Source: Escallonia rubra (taxonomy: Eukaryota; Streptophyta; Magnoliopsida; Escalloniales; Escalloniaceae). Taken from it: DNA of 64,000 nucleotides. A program made the translations under genes and the position numbers. This document shows, in pieces, positions 21,298 to 31,514 of this stretch. Positions within the stretch are counted from its first letter, which is position 1. Each line of letters opens with the position of its first letter. Where the stretch lies: positions 310,001 to 374,000 of the forward strand of contig JAVXUO010002747.1 in assembly GCA_033065855.1 (NCBI GenBank), given 5' to 3'. Under the pieces are notes generated by a model. The model worked only from the letters and a program-made list of their open reading frames with translations, searched no databases and was not told the origin of the DNA.

Positions 21298-24200
21298 TAG
21301 AGTTGTCAAACGGGCCGGGCGGCCCGCGGGCTGGCCCGGCCCGGCCCGGTTCTGGCCCGGGCTGGCCCGGCCCCGTCGATGAACAGTAGCGGCCCGCGTG
21401 CAGAGGGCCTGGGGCCTGGGCCTGGACCAGGCCTTCAAAATCTGGAAAAACGGCCCGGCCCGACCCGGTTTGGCCCGGGCTTGGCCCGGTCTGCGGCCCG
21501 GTTATTTGGCCCGATCTGCGGCCTGGGTTTGGCCCGGTTTTGGCCCCACTTTTTTGAATCTTTTGCTTTTCCCCCCCTTTCTTCCACCCCTTTTCCAAAC
21601 TTCCACTTTTACCCCCCCAACAGCTATATAACGGCTAGTTTGGGGGGTATTTTAGTCTAACCTATATTTTTCAACTCCTTTACACTCTTACCCTCCCCAA
21701 CAACTATAAACGGATAGTTTGTAGGGGTATTTTGGTCTTTTGTGAAGTTTCTAAAATCTATAAATTCACACAATTTCTCTCTAATTTTTCACACCAATCT
21801 TCTTACTCTCTTCTTACTCTCATAACAAGGTTTGCTACTATTTTTCTCTCTAATTACTACTCTTGCTAATTACTACTAGTATTTACTAATTAGTACTCTT
21901 GTTTATTAATTACTAGTCTTGCTAAATTCTTTTTAATTACTAACTCTCTAATATTTGTTACTCGTTCATTCTTTTAATTGTTATTTCTTATTACTACTCT
22001 TATACTTGTGTATTTAGTTACTCTTACAAAGTTTAGCGTGAAATATGTCTGGAATAATTAAGAGAATTAGGCGTGCATCGTCATCACGAAAAACATCATC
22101 ATCATCGCAAGCACCACCACCAGCACAAGCGCCAGTGCCACGGCCATCAGAAACACCAATCCAAGCACCAACACAACCATTCGTTCGTGGACGAATGAGT
22201 ACAGGCTCTATGATAGATACACAAGCCAATTGGGAGTTCAATCAAAACATTCCAGATTTTGAATACACGCCTGATGAAGACCCCCCGCATTATAGTCAAG
22301 GACGCAGCTCGGTTGGCGAAGCTACTACTCAGTGGCATAATCTCAACCCTATGCCTGGTCATGATGAAGAAGGGCCGAGCAATGCCTCCGATAACGTGCC
22401 AGAAGTCCAAAAGGGGAAAAAGAAGAAAGCCGAGTGTTGGAACATTTCGACGTAGTTACGGTGGACGACATCCGAAAAGCTCGATGTAAGTACTGTCTTA
22501 AATTATTTTCGACTGGTAGTGGTAATGGACATCTTAACAGGCATTACCCTCAGTGTGCACCTCGACAAGGCCACGTCGAACCTACCCAAATGCAGTTATC
22601 TTTTGACGGTAAGTTATTTGTTTATAATCAGCGAGAGCAAAGAGACGGTCTCGCTGAATTTGTTATTCATGATGAACAAGCCTTTTCTTTTGCCGATAAT
22701 CCTAAGCACTCTAGATATATGAACACATACGTTCAACCTTTGTACAAAAAGGTTCATATAAACACAACTAGATCCGATGCACTCCGACAGTACAAGGCTG
22801 CTAAAGCACGCCTTATCGATTATTTTGATAAATTTGACGGTAAAGTTAGTCTTACTTCTGATATTTGGCAATCTCCTTATACCTTTGTTAGTTATTCTTG
22901 TGTGACCGCTCATTGGATTGATGCAGATTGGGTTATGCACAAGAGAATCATCGCTTTCGAGCACTTCCCTTATCCGCACGATGGAATGAACATTGCTATT
23001 CTTATATTAAAAGCATGCACCACATTTAAAATTAAGGATAAGATTATGAGTGTTAGTTTTGATAATGCTTCTAATAATAAAGCTGCTGTTGCAGCTTTAA
23101 AGGACACGCTTCAACCTGTATTTCATGGTAAATTATTTCATGTTCGCTGTGTTTGTCACATTATTAATTTAATTGTTCAAGATGGTTTAGCTGCTGCAGG
23201 AGATATTCTGCTCAAAATGAGGGGTATGACAGCGTATGTTAATGGCTCGAGTTTGAGAACACAACAATTTAAAACGTTGTGTGTTCAATATAATATGCCT
23301 CGCAGGAGAGCAGTTACAAATGTGGTCCACAGGTGGAACTCTACATACCACATGCTTTTACACATTCTGGCATACCGAGAAGTCTATACGCATTTTCTAC
23401 TAACCCAGTTCCCAGCCGGCTTGCCAACTCAAGAGGAATGGCAGATGGCCACATACCTAGCTGAATTTTTGGAGGTATTCTACACGTCTACCAATTTATT
23501 GTCTGGTACGTACTATCCCACCTCTCCTCTCGCTGTAATAGAAATTCTGAAGATGGCTACAATGTTAACAAAATGGAGATATATAGGACCCTTTAGGGAA
23601 ATAGTACAAGTGATGGATCAAAAATTTAATAAATATTGGAGTAAACTGCCTGCTATTTTTACTATGGCTACTTGTTTAGATCCTAGGTTAAAGTTGCATA
23701 GTGTGAACGCCTCGATACAAGAGATATCGAAATTAATGCGCTACACAGCAGAGGACACAACCTTGCTCACAGCAAAAGTGAGCAAGAAGTTTGAGGACTT
23801 GTTCAACCTCTATCGTAATTCTGCTGACGTGCGCGGGCGAGCTACATCATCATCCACTGCTGAGAGGTATTATGCGCCATACCTTCAAGGCTTTGAATAT
23901 CTAGTAGCAAGACAACTACCAGGTGAAGGTACTTCTAATTCGGGAGGTTCGTATACTTTTTCCTCTTTTCATGAGATTGGCGTATATGCAAATACTGATC
24001 ATTATTCTGATTTATCAAGGTAAGAACATGTTAATTTTAATTTGTTAAATTTTTGGAAACAAAATCAAAACATGTATAAAACTTTATCCCAAATTGCACG
24101 GGATGTACTGCCAGTGCAAGCCTCCACGGTTGCTTCAGAGTCGGCATTTTCAGCAAGCGGGAGGGTTTTGGATGACAGGAGGAGTCGTCTTAACCCCGAG

Positions 24201-25024
24201 TCGCTCGAGCTATGTGTATGTTGGAAGGATTATCTTGATGCGAAATACCGCGAGCAAGATAAACCGATTGATGATAGGAAGAGCAGTGACTCGGATATTG
24301 AAGTACTTCCGGATGATTAGGTAATTTGTTTTTATTTTCCTCTTTTGATCCTTTTGGTTGACGCTGTAGATTTCTTGATCTTTGATTGCTGATATTTTGG
24401 ATAGACATGCATTATTATTTTGATTGTTAGAGTTTTAAGAATAATTTTTTTCACAAAATATACTTTTTTTTCCATATATATAAAATAAATTTTTACAAGC
24501 AAGATATATATTTTTTCGTATATATAAAAAAATAGGTAACTTCGCCTGTTTGTTTACAAGCAGCCGGTCCCAAGCCCGGATAAAAGGAGGAGGGCCTATG
24601 AACACATTTATTATTTTTCTATATAAATTGTTATGTGTTAAGATTTTATTAATAAAGCTCACCAAGAAGAGTATGAAAATGTTTAACATATAATAAAAAA
24701 ATATAGCGGCTAACAAATAAATATGTATATACATACATACATATATATGTATATTACTTATAATGAAATAAGTAATATACATAGAGATGAAATTTAAAAT
24801 TGTGACTATTGCCTAGAGATGAAATTTAAAATTGAATAACAAGAAAAGAAAAAAAAAGGGCCCGGGCCCGGCCCAAGCCCGGCCCTAGATATTGGGCCTA
24901 GGGCCAGGGCCTGGACTGGGCCTAGGTTTGCCTTCGGCCGGCCCGGCCCGGCCCGGCCCGGCCCCACTGCAGGCCCGATGGGCTTGGTCTGGGCCGGCCC
25001 AAGCCCGGCCCTTTGGCATCTCTA
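21298..25024 (+). mobile_element. hAT transposon, 3.7 kb, nearly autonomous (family 2)
   Basis: Terminal inverted repeats are tagagttgtcaaacgggccg (left) and, inverted, tagagatgccaaagggccgg (right). The 8-bp target duplication gctattca lies at 21290-21297 and 25025-25032. Subterminal regions (21311-21545 and 24860-25015) are packed with ggcccgg motifs, probable transposase binding sites. It sits inside the LINE. Between the ends lies one transposase gene (22045-24320). Confidence 0.92.
22045..24320 (+). pseudogene. hAT transposase (BED finger, RNase H-like core, dimerisation domain)
   Basis: The N-terminal part (22045-22455, MSGIIKRIRRASSS, Ser/Pro/Gln-rich) runs into a second frame (22434-24023), consistent with one small frameshift near 22435. 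The main part has a BED zinc finger (CKYC...HLNRH), the RNase H-like core with LTSDIWQSPYTFVSYSCVTA and VSFDNASNNKAAV, and HVRCVCHIINLIVQDGL. One in-frame TAA at 24021 precedes the C-terminal hAT dimerisation domain (ASTVASESAFSASGRVLDDR, to 24320). The family catalyses cut-and-paste transposition. With only about two lesions it has been inactive for a short time, and it could once have mobilised the related element at 58956. The sequence at the TAA (caag|gtaagaa) looks like a splice donor, but no acceptor that would keep the dimerisation domain is evident. Confidence 0.88.
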
Positions 25025-26348
25025 GCTATTCATATCTCTCCACACTTGATTGCAGATCAACAGGTTTGGAGGCACACAAAGATGGGTATTTACTCCACTA
25101 AGTCAGCTTATCAGAAACTACATCAAGCGAAAACGTTAGAGTTACTTGGTAAGTGAGCTATCATGGAAAACCCACACTCAGAGAAAGCTTGGAACATAGT
25201 GTGGTCTCTGCCTATTCCCCTCAAGATAAGCTTCCTCATTTGGCAGGCCCTATGGAACCGACTTCCACTCATCACAAAACTTTGTCAATTCACCTTATCA
25301 TCTACCAACATTTGCCCTATATGCCTCCATGCACCAGAATCTCTAGATCACTTATTCTTTCACTGCCCCAAAGTGCGAGCAGTTTACAGGGCTCAAGGTT
25401 GACGCTATTCGGCGTCCGTTCCGCGAATGGCTCATTGTTTGGTTTGAATCTACTAGACTAAAAAGCACTTTTCTAAGAAAAACACTATCCATCTCCATCA
25501 CACTTTGGTGTATTTGGACCTATAGAAACCAACAAATTTTCCGACAAATATCTTTTAACCCCAACCTTGTTATACAAAATATTCATGAGCTGATCACAAC
25601 CATTACTAGCCCAGTAGCCACAAAAACCGTTAGCAGTAAACTACTGAGTGTAAAACAGTGTTATGACCTACCTTACATAATACATAGCAAACCGGACATG
25701 TGCACATGTCATAACAAAGAACCTATAACAATATTTCTAGCCATCCGTTTTGATAAAAACCTACTCAGAGCAGGTATAGGGATCTCCTGTTTAAACCAAT
25801 ATGGCATTCGATGTGCTTCAGCGGCAATCACTATTCTAGCTTCTAATTGGATGGCTGCTCAAGCTAAGGGCATATTATCTATTGCATCATGGCTCACACA
25901 AAAAAGATTACTCACCTCAAAATATGTACTGACTCAAAATTCCTTCTTTCTCAAATGACAAACAATGAAGACGTTGCCGACCCCGTGGCACCTGTATTAT
26001 ATGACTTATGTTACATTATGAACGATATGCACTTTTGTAGTATTGACAAGGCTGTAGCCCCACAGCTAAAGGAGGCCAGATCACTCGCATCTTTTGTACG
26101 TTATGCCCGCATTACCGTATACCAGGATTGGGCAAATGATGGTTTATTACGAGGGGATCTTAGTCCTTCCTGTTAATTTCTGTGTAGCTACTATTGCCTT
26201 TTGTTTTGGGAAACTTGTATATATTCGTATGCAGCACTTTGGTTACTATCTGTAAATGCCGTAATGGCTTATCTCCGAAAACCTTGTAACCTTTTGATTA
26301 TCTATGCAATTCTCATTTTCTATCAACAACAAAAAGTTTGGGCGCAAA

Positions 26349-27111
26349 CTAACTCGGCATTAAGTTCTCACTACATTATTCAAGGGGATTGACTGTGTTT
26401 CTTATACTCGTGAGCTTGTGTTAGATTCACGCATAAACTATACATGAGATTTGCTCCATATATAAGCATATTAAGAGTTTATCTTCTAGTATATGCTTTT
26501 AGCTTGGACACTAGATGTTCATGATATCATAGATATGTCATGCTTTATTCTCATAGATTTTAGTCTCATATTGTGATGTCATATGCTCTTTTGTCATTCT
26601 TACCAGGTATGTAGTGTATAAGATGAGAAGAAGTCGCAAGCCATATATCAATTGATGCAAGCAAGAAAAACTAAACCCAATATCTCTTTACTAAATAATG
26701 ATTTGGATCGCCACCAAGTACTTATTGGCGTTGCCCAATTTCAAGATAAACTCGTACATGATTTAATCTTTTAATAACTCGTTATCCATGTAACAACAAA
26801 CATGCAGTAACAATCCATCGGACCTATTAATTGGACATCAATCTCTTCCGATCCAAAAGTTCTGGATAGTCGAGATCAATGATCCGAAACGATGGAATAT
26901 TTACAGAGCTACTACGCGCCGAAAAGGGCACACACTTGCTGATAACTTCTTGCAGCAAAACAAGAAAAGACAATAGCATAATAATTTTGGTTAAAGGGCA
27001 AAAGCAAGATAGCATTATCGTAAACATTTCCATTGGTGATGATTATTTATTAGACCTTCACCAACCAAGTACTTATTACTTATTAGACATGAACAAGACC
27101 CTCTCCCCATG
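26349..27111. other. Spacer downstream of the proteinase inhibitor gene
   Basis: AT-rich sequence. The right part is the likely 3' UTR of the minus-strand inhibitor gene. No other gene is recognised. Confidence 0.4.
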
Positions 27112-27985
27112 CTACCCAACTCGAGGAACCTGAGTTACCACCCCATGTTTGTTAACCCAGACCCAAACACGGTCGCACCGATAGTCCCTGGTCACCGGAG
27201 ATCCTTCCGGCAGCACAATTGCATGAACACGAGGGTTGTCTCTCTCTATTTTGGCCGCTGCAGCTTCTCCACTCTCTCCCACCAGCTTCGGCCACTCTTG
27301 CTTACCTGTACCAAAAATCCACCAAAATTATTACCATCTATCACGTAAATGAAACTTGTTTTAACTTTGATATACGCTTCATCAAGGTACATTTACACTT
27401 ATTTTCAGTCGTCGTTTTCAAAATGCCCCTCCGACAAGATGGACCCTTGTTATCGAGGTCTAAAACTAATCAAAGCTTAGATGATGTTAGTCGCTAAAAG
27501 GACCTTTTTCGCGATACAAAACTCAAACTCGTTACTATAAAGTCTATTCACAACTACTACTTTCTTTAGCAACCAACACCACCTTTGTTGCCAAAAAAAA
27601 CACCACCTTTGTTGTTATCTTCCAGCGACTTGAAATCTAGATTCGCCAAAAGTCTTCGTGTTCAGTCCCCGACAGAGGATCCGTGTGGCCCTTCCCTAGT
27701 TAGGAAAATGTCGCATCGCTCTAGCGTTGTCATTCATTTCTTTGTTTATATTGACATACATGGATTGCGAAGATGTTACAAAAAGCATCTTTCAGGGTCG
27801 AAGAACATGTTATCCAAGCAGAATTTTGCCTTCGCCCCTTCAACAAAATGGATCCAAACTAGTTTTTTGAGTTTCAAGGGAGGAGAAAACAGGAAACGGA
27901 AAATGTACTCAGTATGGTAAAAAGGGTCTAAGAAAGTAAGCAAGGCGTTACCTCTACACTGAAGTTCCACATCTTCAGCTGCCAT
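27112..27985 (-). CDS. Potato inhibitor I family serine proteinase inhibitor (two exons)
   Basis: Exon 1 is 27952-27985 (MAAEDVELQCR plus one base; donor ag|gtaacg). Exon 2 is 27112-27305 (acceptor gtacag|gt). Joined they encode 75 residues: after the short N-terminus comes GKQEWPKLVGESGEAAAAKI, then ERDNPRVHAIVLPEGSPVT, then RDYRCDRVWVWVNKHGVV and TQVPRVG-stop. This is a complete potato-inhibitor-I domain (WPELVG-type start, binding loop GSPVTRDYRC, RVWVWV strand, end PRVG). By comparison with eglin c and buckwheat BWI-1, the P1 residue is Arg (VT-R-DY), predicting trypsin-like targets. There is no signal peptide. The 646-bp intron falls in the codon before KQEW. Such inhibitors are commonly wound- or pathogen-induced. 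Confidence 0.92.
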
Positions 27986-29716
27986 GAATCTCTTGGCTCT
28001 TTCTTTATGCCTCTGGTGACGGTACTGGTCCTGGAATGGGTTGCTGCTGGTGAGCCCTAGTGGTATAAATGGGTGAATGGGATTGCTCCTCAGAGAGCTA
28101 GCCCACAGAGTCACGCTCACCTGACATCTCATTGAATGGCGACATTCAAGTCCATTGATTTCAGTAGCAGGGTTTGCTCAGCTTTATCCAGTTGTCACTT
28201 GATGCATTCATCCTCTGACTTCTATTTTGATTGTCCTCACCTACTCTCTTTGACGTTACTATTCAAGACAAGATTAATTCACTGAGAGAGATGGATCCGA
28301 ATCCGTTGCTGTAATCATGGGTTACATCAGAAATGTTGTCTTCATTGTTGAGAGAGAGAGGAGAGAGAGAGAGAGAGGGGGATCCAACCATAGTTACAGT
28401 ACCCCTCCCTCTCTCCTCCCTCTCTCCCAGCAATGGGATAGTATCCCTGGTGGGGATCCAATTCCGAAAGAGATATATATAGAGTAATTTATTTGATGGG
28501 ACAGTTTATTTTCACAATCTATGTGTTATTTTTTTCACTAAAAGTACATCAACGTCAAAATATAAATATTTCATTAACAAATGAGGATGTGAAAAAATAA
28601 TGGTGTAAAAATAGACATTTTATTATAAGTGGCTTTAGCAAAAACTGTACTTACCGTTTTATAAAAATATATATGCACCTACCTCAAAAGTATTATTTCC
28701 AAGGTTTTTCCTTTCTACATTTTCCTATGAACATTATTAGCCCAAACGCGAGAAGAATCTTTTGGAAAATCGTCCTAGAACGGAATGAGAGATAATCAAC
28801 GCCCTTTTTCCTGCTCTTGTCCTAATTCCTTCTCTTCTTCTAAATTTTGGTCGGGTCTTACTTAATTGATGAAGTTTACTGACGGATTGAATAATGCACA
28901 TAAGAAAATATTAAATTAAAATCTTGTATGGCATGAGATTATTGGTTCGGATAACCTAGGATTGTTACATGCATGTATCATAAAATAATCTTTAAGCTCG
29001 TCTTTGCCTTTACTTCTCTGACATTAACTCTTATATCAAATTCAATGGTTCTAAATAATCTAGGTCAATGGTCCATGACTATAAAATATGTGATCCATAT
29101 TACGATTATTCATTGGCTTAACTTGGTTTTAGGATCATGTATTTTGGCCTCTGACGCAGAAGTTACTCAAACCCCGAAACAAAGAAGAGTACCGAACAAT
29201 CTACGCATCAAATTACTTTATAGAATCAAGAAGACATGTTTGGGAATTGGTCGCAAGTGTACACTATTTAGCATTATTCAGATTACAGTTGGATCAAGAT
29301 CCTATGTGTATAATGATGCACTCTTCTGCATCTGCGTAACAAATATTAGACACCCCATCCATAAATGTTTTATTCAACGATAGGCAAAAAAGAAAATAGG
29401 GGGAAGAAAAATCCTTAGCGCGAAAAGAACCATTATTTCAACAACTATAACCAACGGTCGGGATCAACAATTAAATACTGGTCACGGATATGTTGTCACA
29501 ATTTATATGCGTGCATGTTGTCACAATTTATATGCGTGATAATTGTGACGACCAATCAATCGATCATGGCGACCAATCAAGTATTCAAAAGCCATTGTTA
29601 CAAGGTGCAATAATTTAGACCGTGGACAGGCCATTAATGCTTTCACAGTTTCACGTAACAATGCAAAATGCCATATTTTTCAGTCGAACAAACTTTGGTT
29701 ACTACTATGATCGTAG
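27986..29716. other. Spacer between inhibitor and P450 genes
   Basis: The left part is the likely promoter and 5' UTR of the inhibitor gene. A GA-rich run (28349-28380) and its partial inverted partner (28403-28428, ccctccctctctcc) form an imperfect hairpin. No gene is recognised. Confidence 0.4.
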
Positions 29717-29898
29717 GAATCTTCCTCCAACCCCTTGTATAGTGACAATTAATAGTCGCTAAATGTTTCCAGTGACTTTTCTGTTAACACTTTTAGCGAT
29801 AACTTTTAACAACATTTTTTTAGCGTCACTAAATAAAAGTCACTAGAAACATTTAACAACAATTAATTGTCGCTATATGGGGAGTAGGAGGAAGATTC
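29717..29898. mobile_element. Foldback MITE, 182 bp
   Basis: The two halves are inverted copies: the left arm gaatcttcctccaacccctt and the right arm, inverted, gaatcttcctcctactcccc, extend through ...gacaattaat and further to near the centre. It carries gtcgctaaa/agtgac motifs shared with the MITE at 55426-55577. It ends 34 bp beyond the P450 stop codon and so probably lies in the P450 3' UTR. The target duplication is unclear. Confidence 0.75.
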
Positions 29899-29932
29899 TT
29901 TCAACCCTGGTAGCAGCCAAAATTTTTGAGTA

Positions 29933-31459
29933 TCAAGTAGCAACCCTTTCCTCAATCCTCACAGGAAACCCACCTTTCATCTTGGATGTGAAATCTGCTA
30001 TAAACACCGGCTCAACACCGTCCTCCAGTGCCGGAACCACCCTGTACCGCCGTAAAACACCAGCCACCAACCTCTTCATCTGCAGAAAAGCCATCTCCTT
30101 TCCCAAACAAATCCTTGGCCCCGCCTGGAACACCGGGTACGTGTAAGCGTCCCTCCCCAAAAAGCTCCACCTCCAGTCTTCCTCCGCCGCTGCATCCCTC
30201 TCCAACCACCGCTCAGGGCGGAACTCCGCCCAGTCCGACCCCCACACCCCCTCCACCCTCCCCATTGCATAGGGATGGTACGTCACCCTCGTACCCTTCT
30301 TCACAAACGTTCCGTCCGGCAAAATGTCGTCGCTTGTAGCCTCTTTTGAGTCGTTCGGGACCGGCGGGTACAGTCTCATACTCTCACATATCGAAGCATG
30401 CGTGTACACCAAGTCTTTCACGTCGTCGTACATTTGTGCTTCATTTTTGTCGCTAATTTCTTTTAAAATCTCGTTCTCGACCCCAGTATTTGTCGCTATT
30501 AACCAAAAAAACCACGTTAATGCCGCTGACGTGGTATCACGACCCGCCAATATAAAGCTAATAACAATGTCCGTGACAAAGTCTTCGTCGGAAATACCCG
30601 AACTCAAGAACCGTGACAAAAGGTCAACTGACTTCAGCGACGATTTTTCGTTCAGTTCGCGCTTCTTTTCTTTGACGACTTGTTTAGCAAACGCGCGAAC
30701 TCGGGCGACGGATGCCCAAAGATGCTTTTCGGACCCAATGTTGAAAAAGCGTTTGACTTTCCATACTAGTGGGAGAAAGTAATTGAACCTATCACTGCTG
30801 ATGCGAACCGCATTTTCAAAGGCAACGGCAAACGTTGCCTCTGGGAGTGATGGTAGTAAATAACCCGGGTCGTACCCGAAAGCAATCTCGCAAATGTTGT
30901 CAAAGGCGAACCTTTTGAGGATGTCTTGGAAATCGAGGATGGTTTTGTTGGCTGCGGCGGCGGCCAGGATGGGGAGCAGGCGGGCGTTCAGTTCAGTGTC
31001 CACCACCTGTTCGACGAATTTACGCAGAGACCTTGTGTTGAACTCATGGCTGGAAACTTGTCTTTGGAACTTCCAGGTCGTGCCATCCGAGTTAAAAATG
31101 CCGTTTCCGAGTAGGTCTGATAGAGTGGTGTGGCTAAGGTCGCCTTTTTTGTAGATATGGAAGTGGGTCTTGAGCATGTGCTGGACGACGGCCGGGTTAG
31201 CCGTCAGGACTTGGACGTACCCGAATGGGCGTTTTAGGACGAATGTCAAAGAGGGTATGCCTGTAACAACCTCTGATGTCCATTGGATACGCCGCTTTCG
31301 GTTCGCAAAGATTGCAAGGTATGAACCGATTAGTGGGTAGGATTTGGGTAGCTTGCCAGAGGAAGAAGATGGGCGGAGGGAAAAGAAGAGCAGCGGAGGA
31401 ACAAGAAGGCAAAAGAGCAATGAAGCTAAAAGCTCAAGGTTCAACATGGCTGACAACAT
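29933..31459 (-). CDS. Cytochrome P450, CYP94A-like fatty acid omega-hydroxylase
   Basis: A 508-residue single-exon P450. It has an N-terminal ER anchor (MLSAMLNLELLASLLFCLLV), then KSYPLIGSYLAI and GNGIFNSDGTTWKFQRQ. The I-helix motif AGRDTTSA, the ExxR motif ESMR, PERW and the heme loop FQAGPRICLG (Cys at about 451) are all present. The whole length aligns well with legume CYP94A1, and less closely with the CYP94B/C enzymes that oxidise jasmonoyl-isoleucine. The predicted reaction is NADPH/O2-dependent terminal hydroxylation of medium- and long-chain fatty acids at the ER, for cutin or signalling. The start is the first ATG of the anchor; an upstream TTG in frame is not used. A TATA box lies 46 bases upstream. 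Confidence 0.92.
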   Translation of the reverse strand: MLSAMLNLELLASLLFCLLVPPLLFFSLRPSSSSGKLPKSYPLIGSYLAIFANRKRRIQWTSEVVTGIPSLTFVLKRPFGYVQVLTANPAVVQHMLKTHFHIYKKGDLSHTTLSDLLGNGIFNSDGTTWKFQRQVSSHEFNTRSLRKFVEQVVDTELNARLLPILAAAAANKTILDFQDILKRFAFDNICEIAFGYDPGYLLPSLPEATFAVAFENAVRISSDRFNYFLPLVWKVKRFFNIGSEKHLWASVARVRAFAKQVVKEKKRELNEKSSLKSVDLLSRFLSSGISDEDFVTDIVISFILAGRDTTSAALTWFFWLIATNTGVENEILKEISDKNEAQMYDDVKDLVYTHASICESMRLYPPVPNDSKEATSDDILPDGTFVKKGTRVTYHPYAMGRVEGVWGSDWAEFRPERWLERDAAAEEDWRWSFLGRDAYTYPVFQAGPRICLGKEMAFLQMKRLVAGVLRRYRVVPALEDGVEPVFIADFTSKMKGGFPVRIEERVAT

Positions 31460-31504
31460 TGATGGGAGTGAGTAGTGATGATGACAACACAACACTCGTT
31501 GGTT

Positions 31505-31514
31505 CTATTTATAG
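31505..31514 (-). promoter_or_regulatory. TATA box of the CYP94A-like gene
   Basis: Reads ctataaatag on the minus strand, about 46 bases upstream of the ATG, which implies a very short 5' UTR. Confidence 0.7.

Larger units (their letters stand above)
20441..26333 (+). mobile_element. 5'-truncated L1-type LINE, split by a hAT insertion
   Basis: The 15-bp target duplication aagtttgggcacaaa (20426-20440) recurs at 26334-26348 with one mismatch. Between them lies about 2.2 kb of LINE, excluding the nested hAT. In order it encodes the end of the reverse transcriptase (SGQQINHGKSS, then NKAGRATLI and FWWSGDEHMKGIHW), the zf-RVT region at 25160-25400 (SFLIWQALWNRLP, CPICLHAPESLDHLFFHCP) and a decayed RNase H-like region at 25700-26170. 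A single TGA at 21058, inside what should read STWGWRSI, and several further stops after 25400 show it is dead. The 3' end is A-rich (caacaacaaa). Confidence 0.85.
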
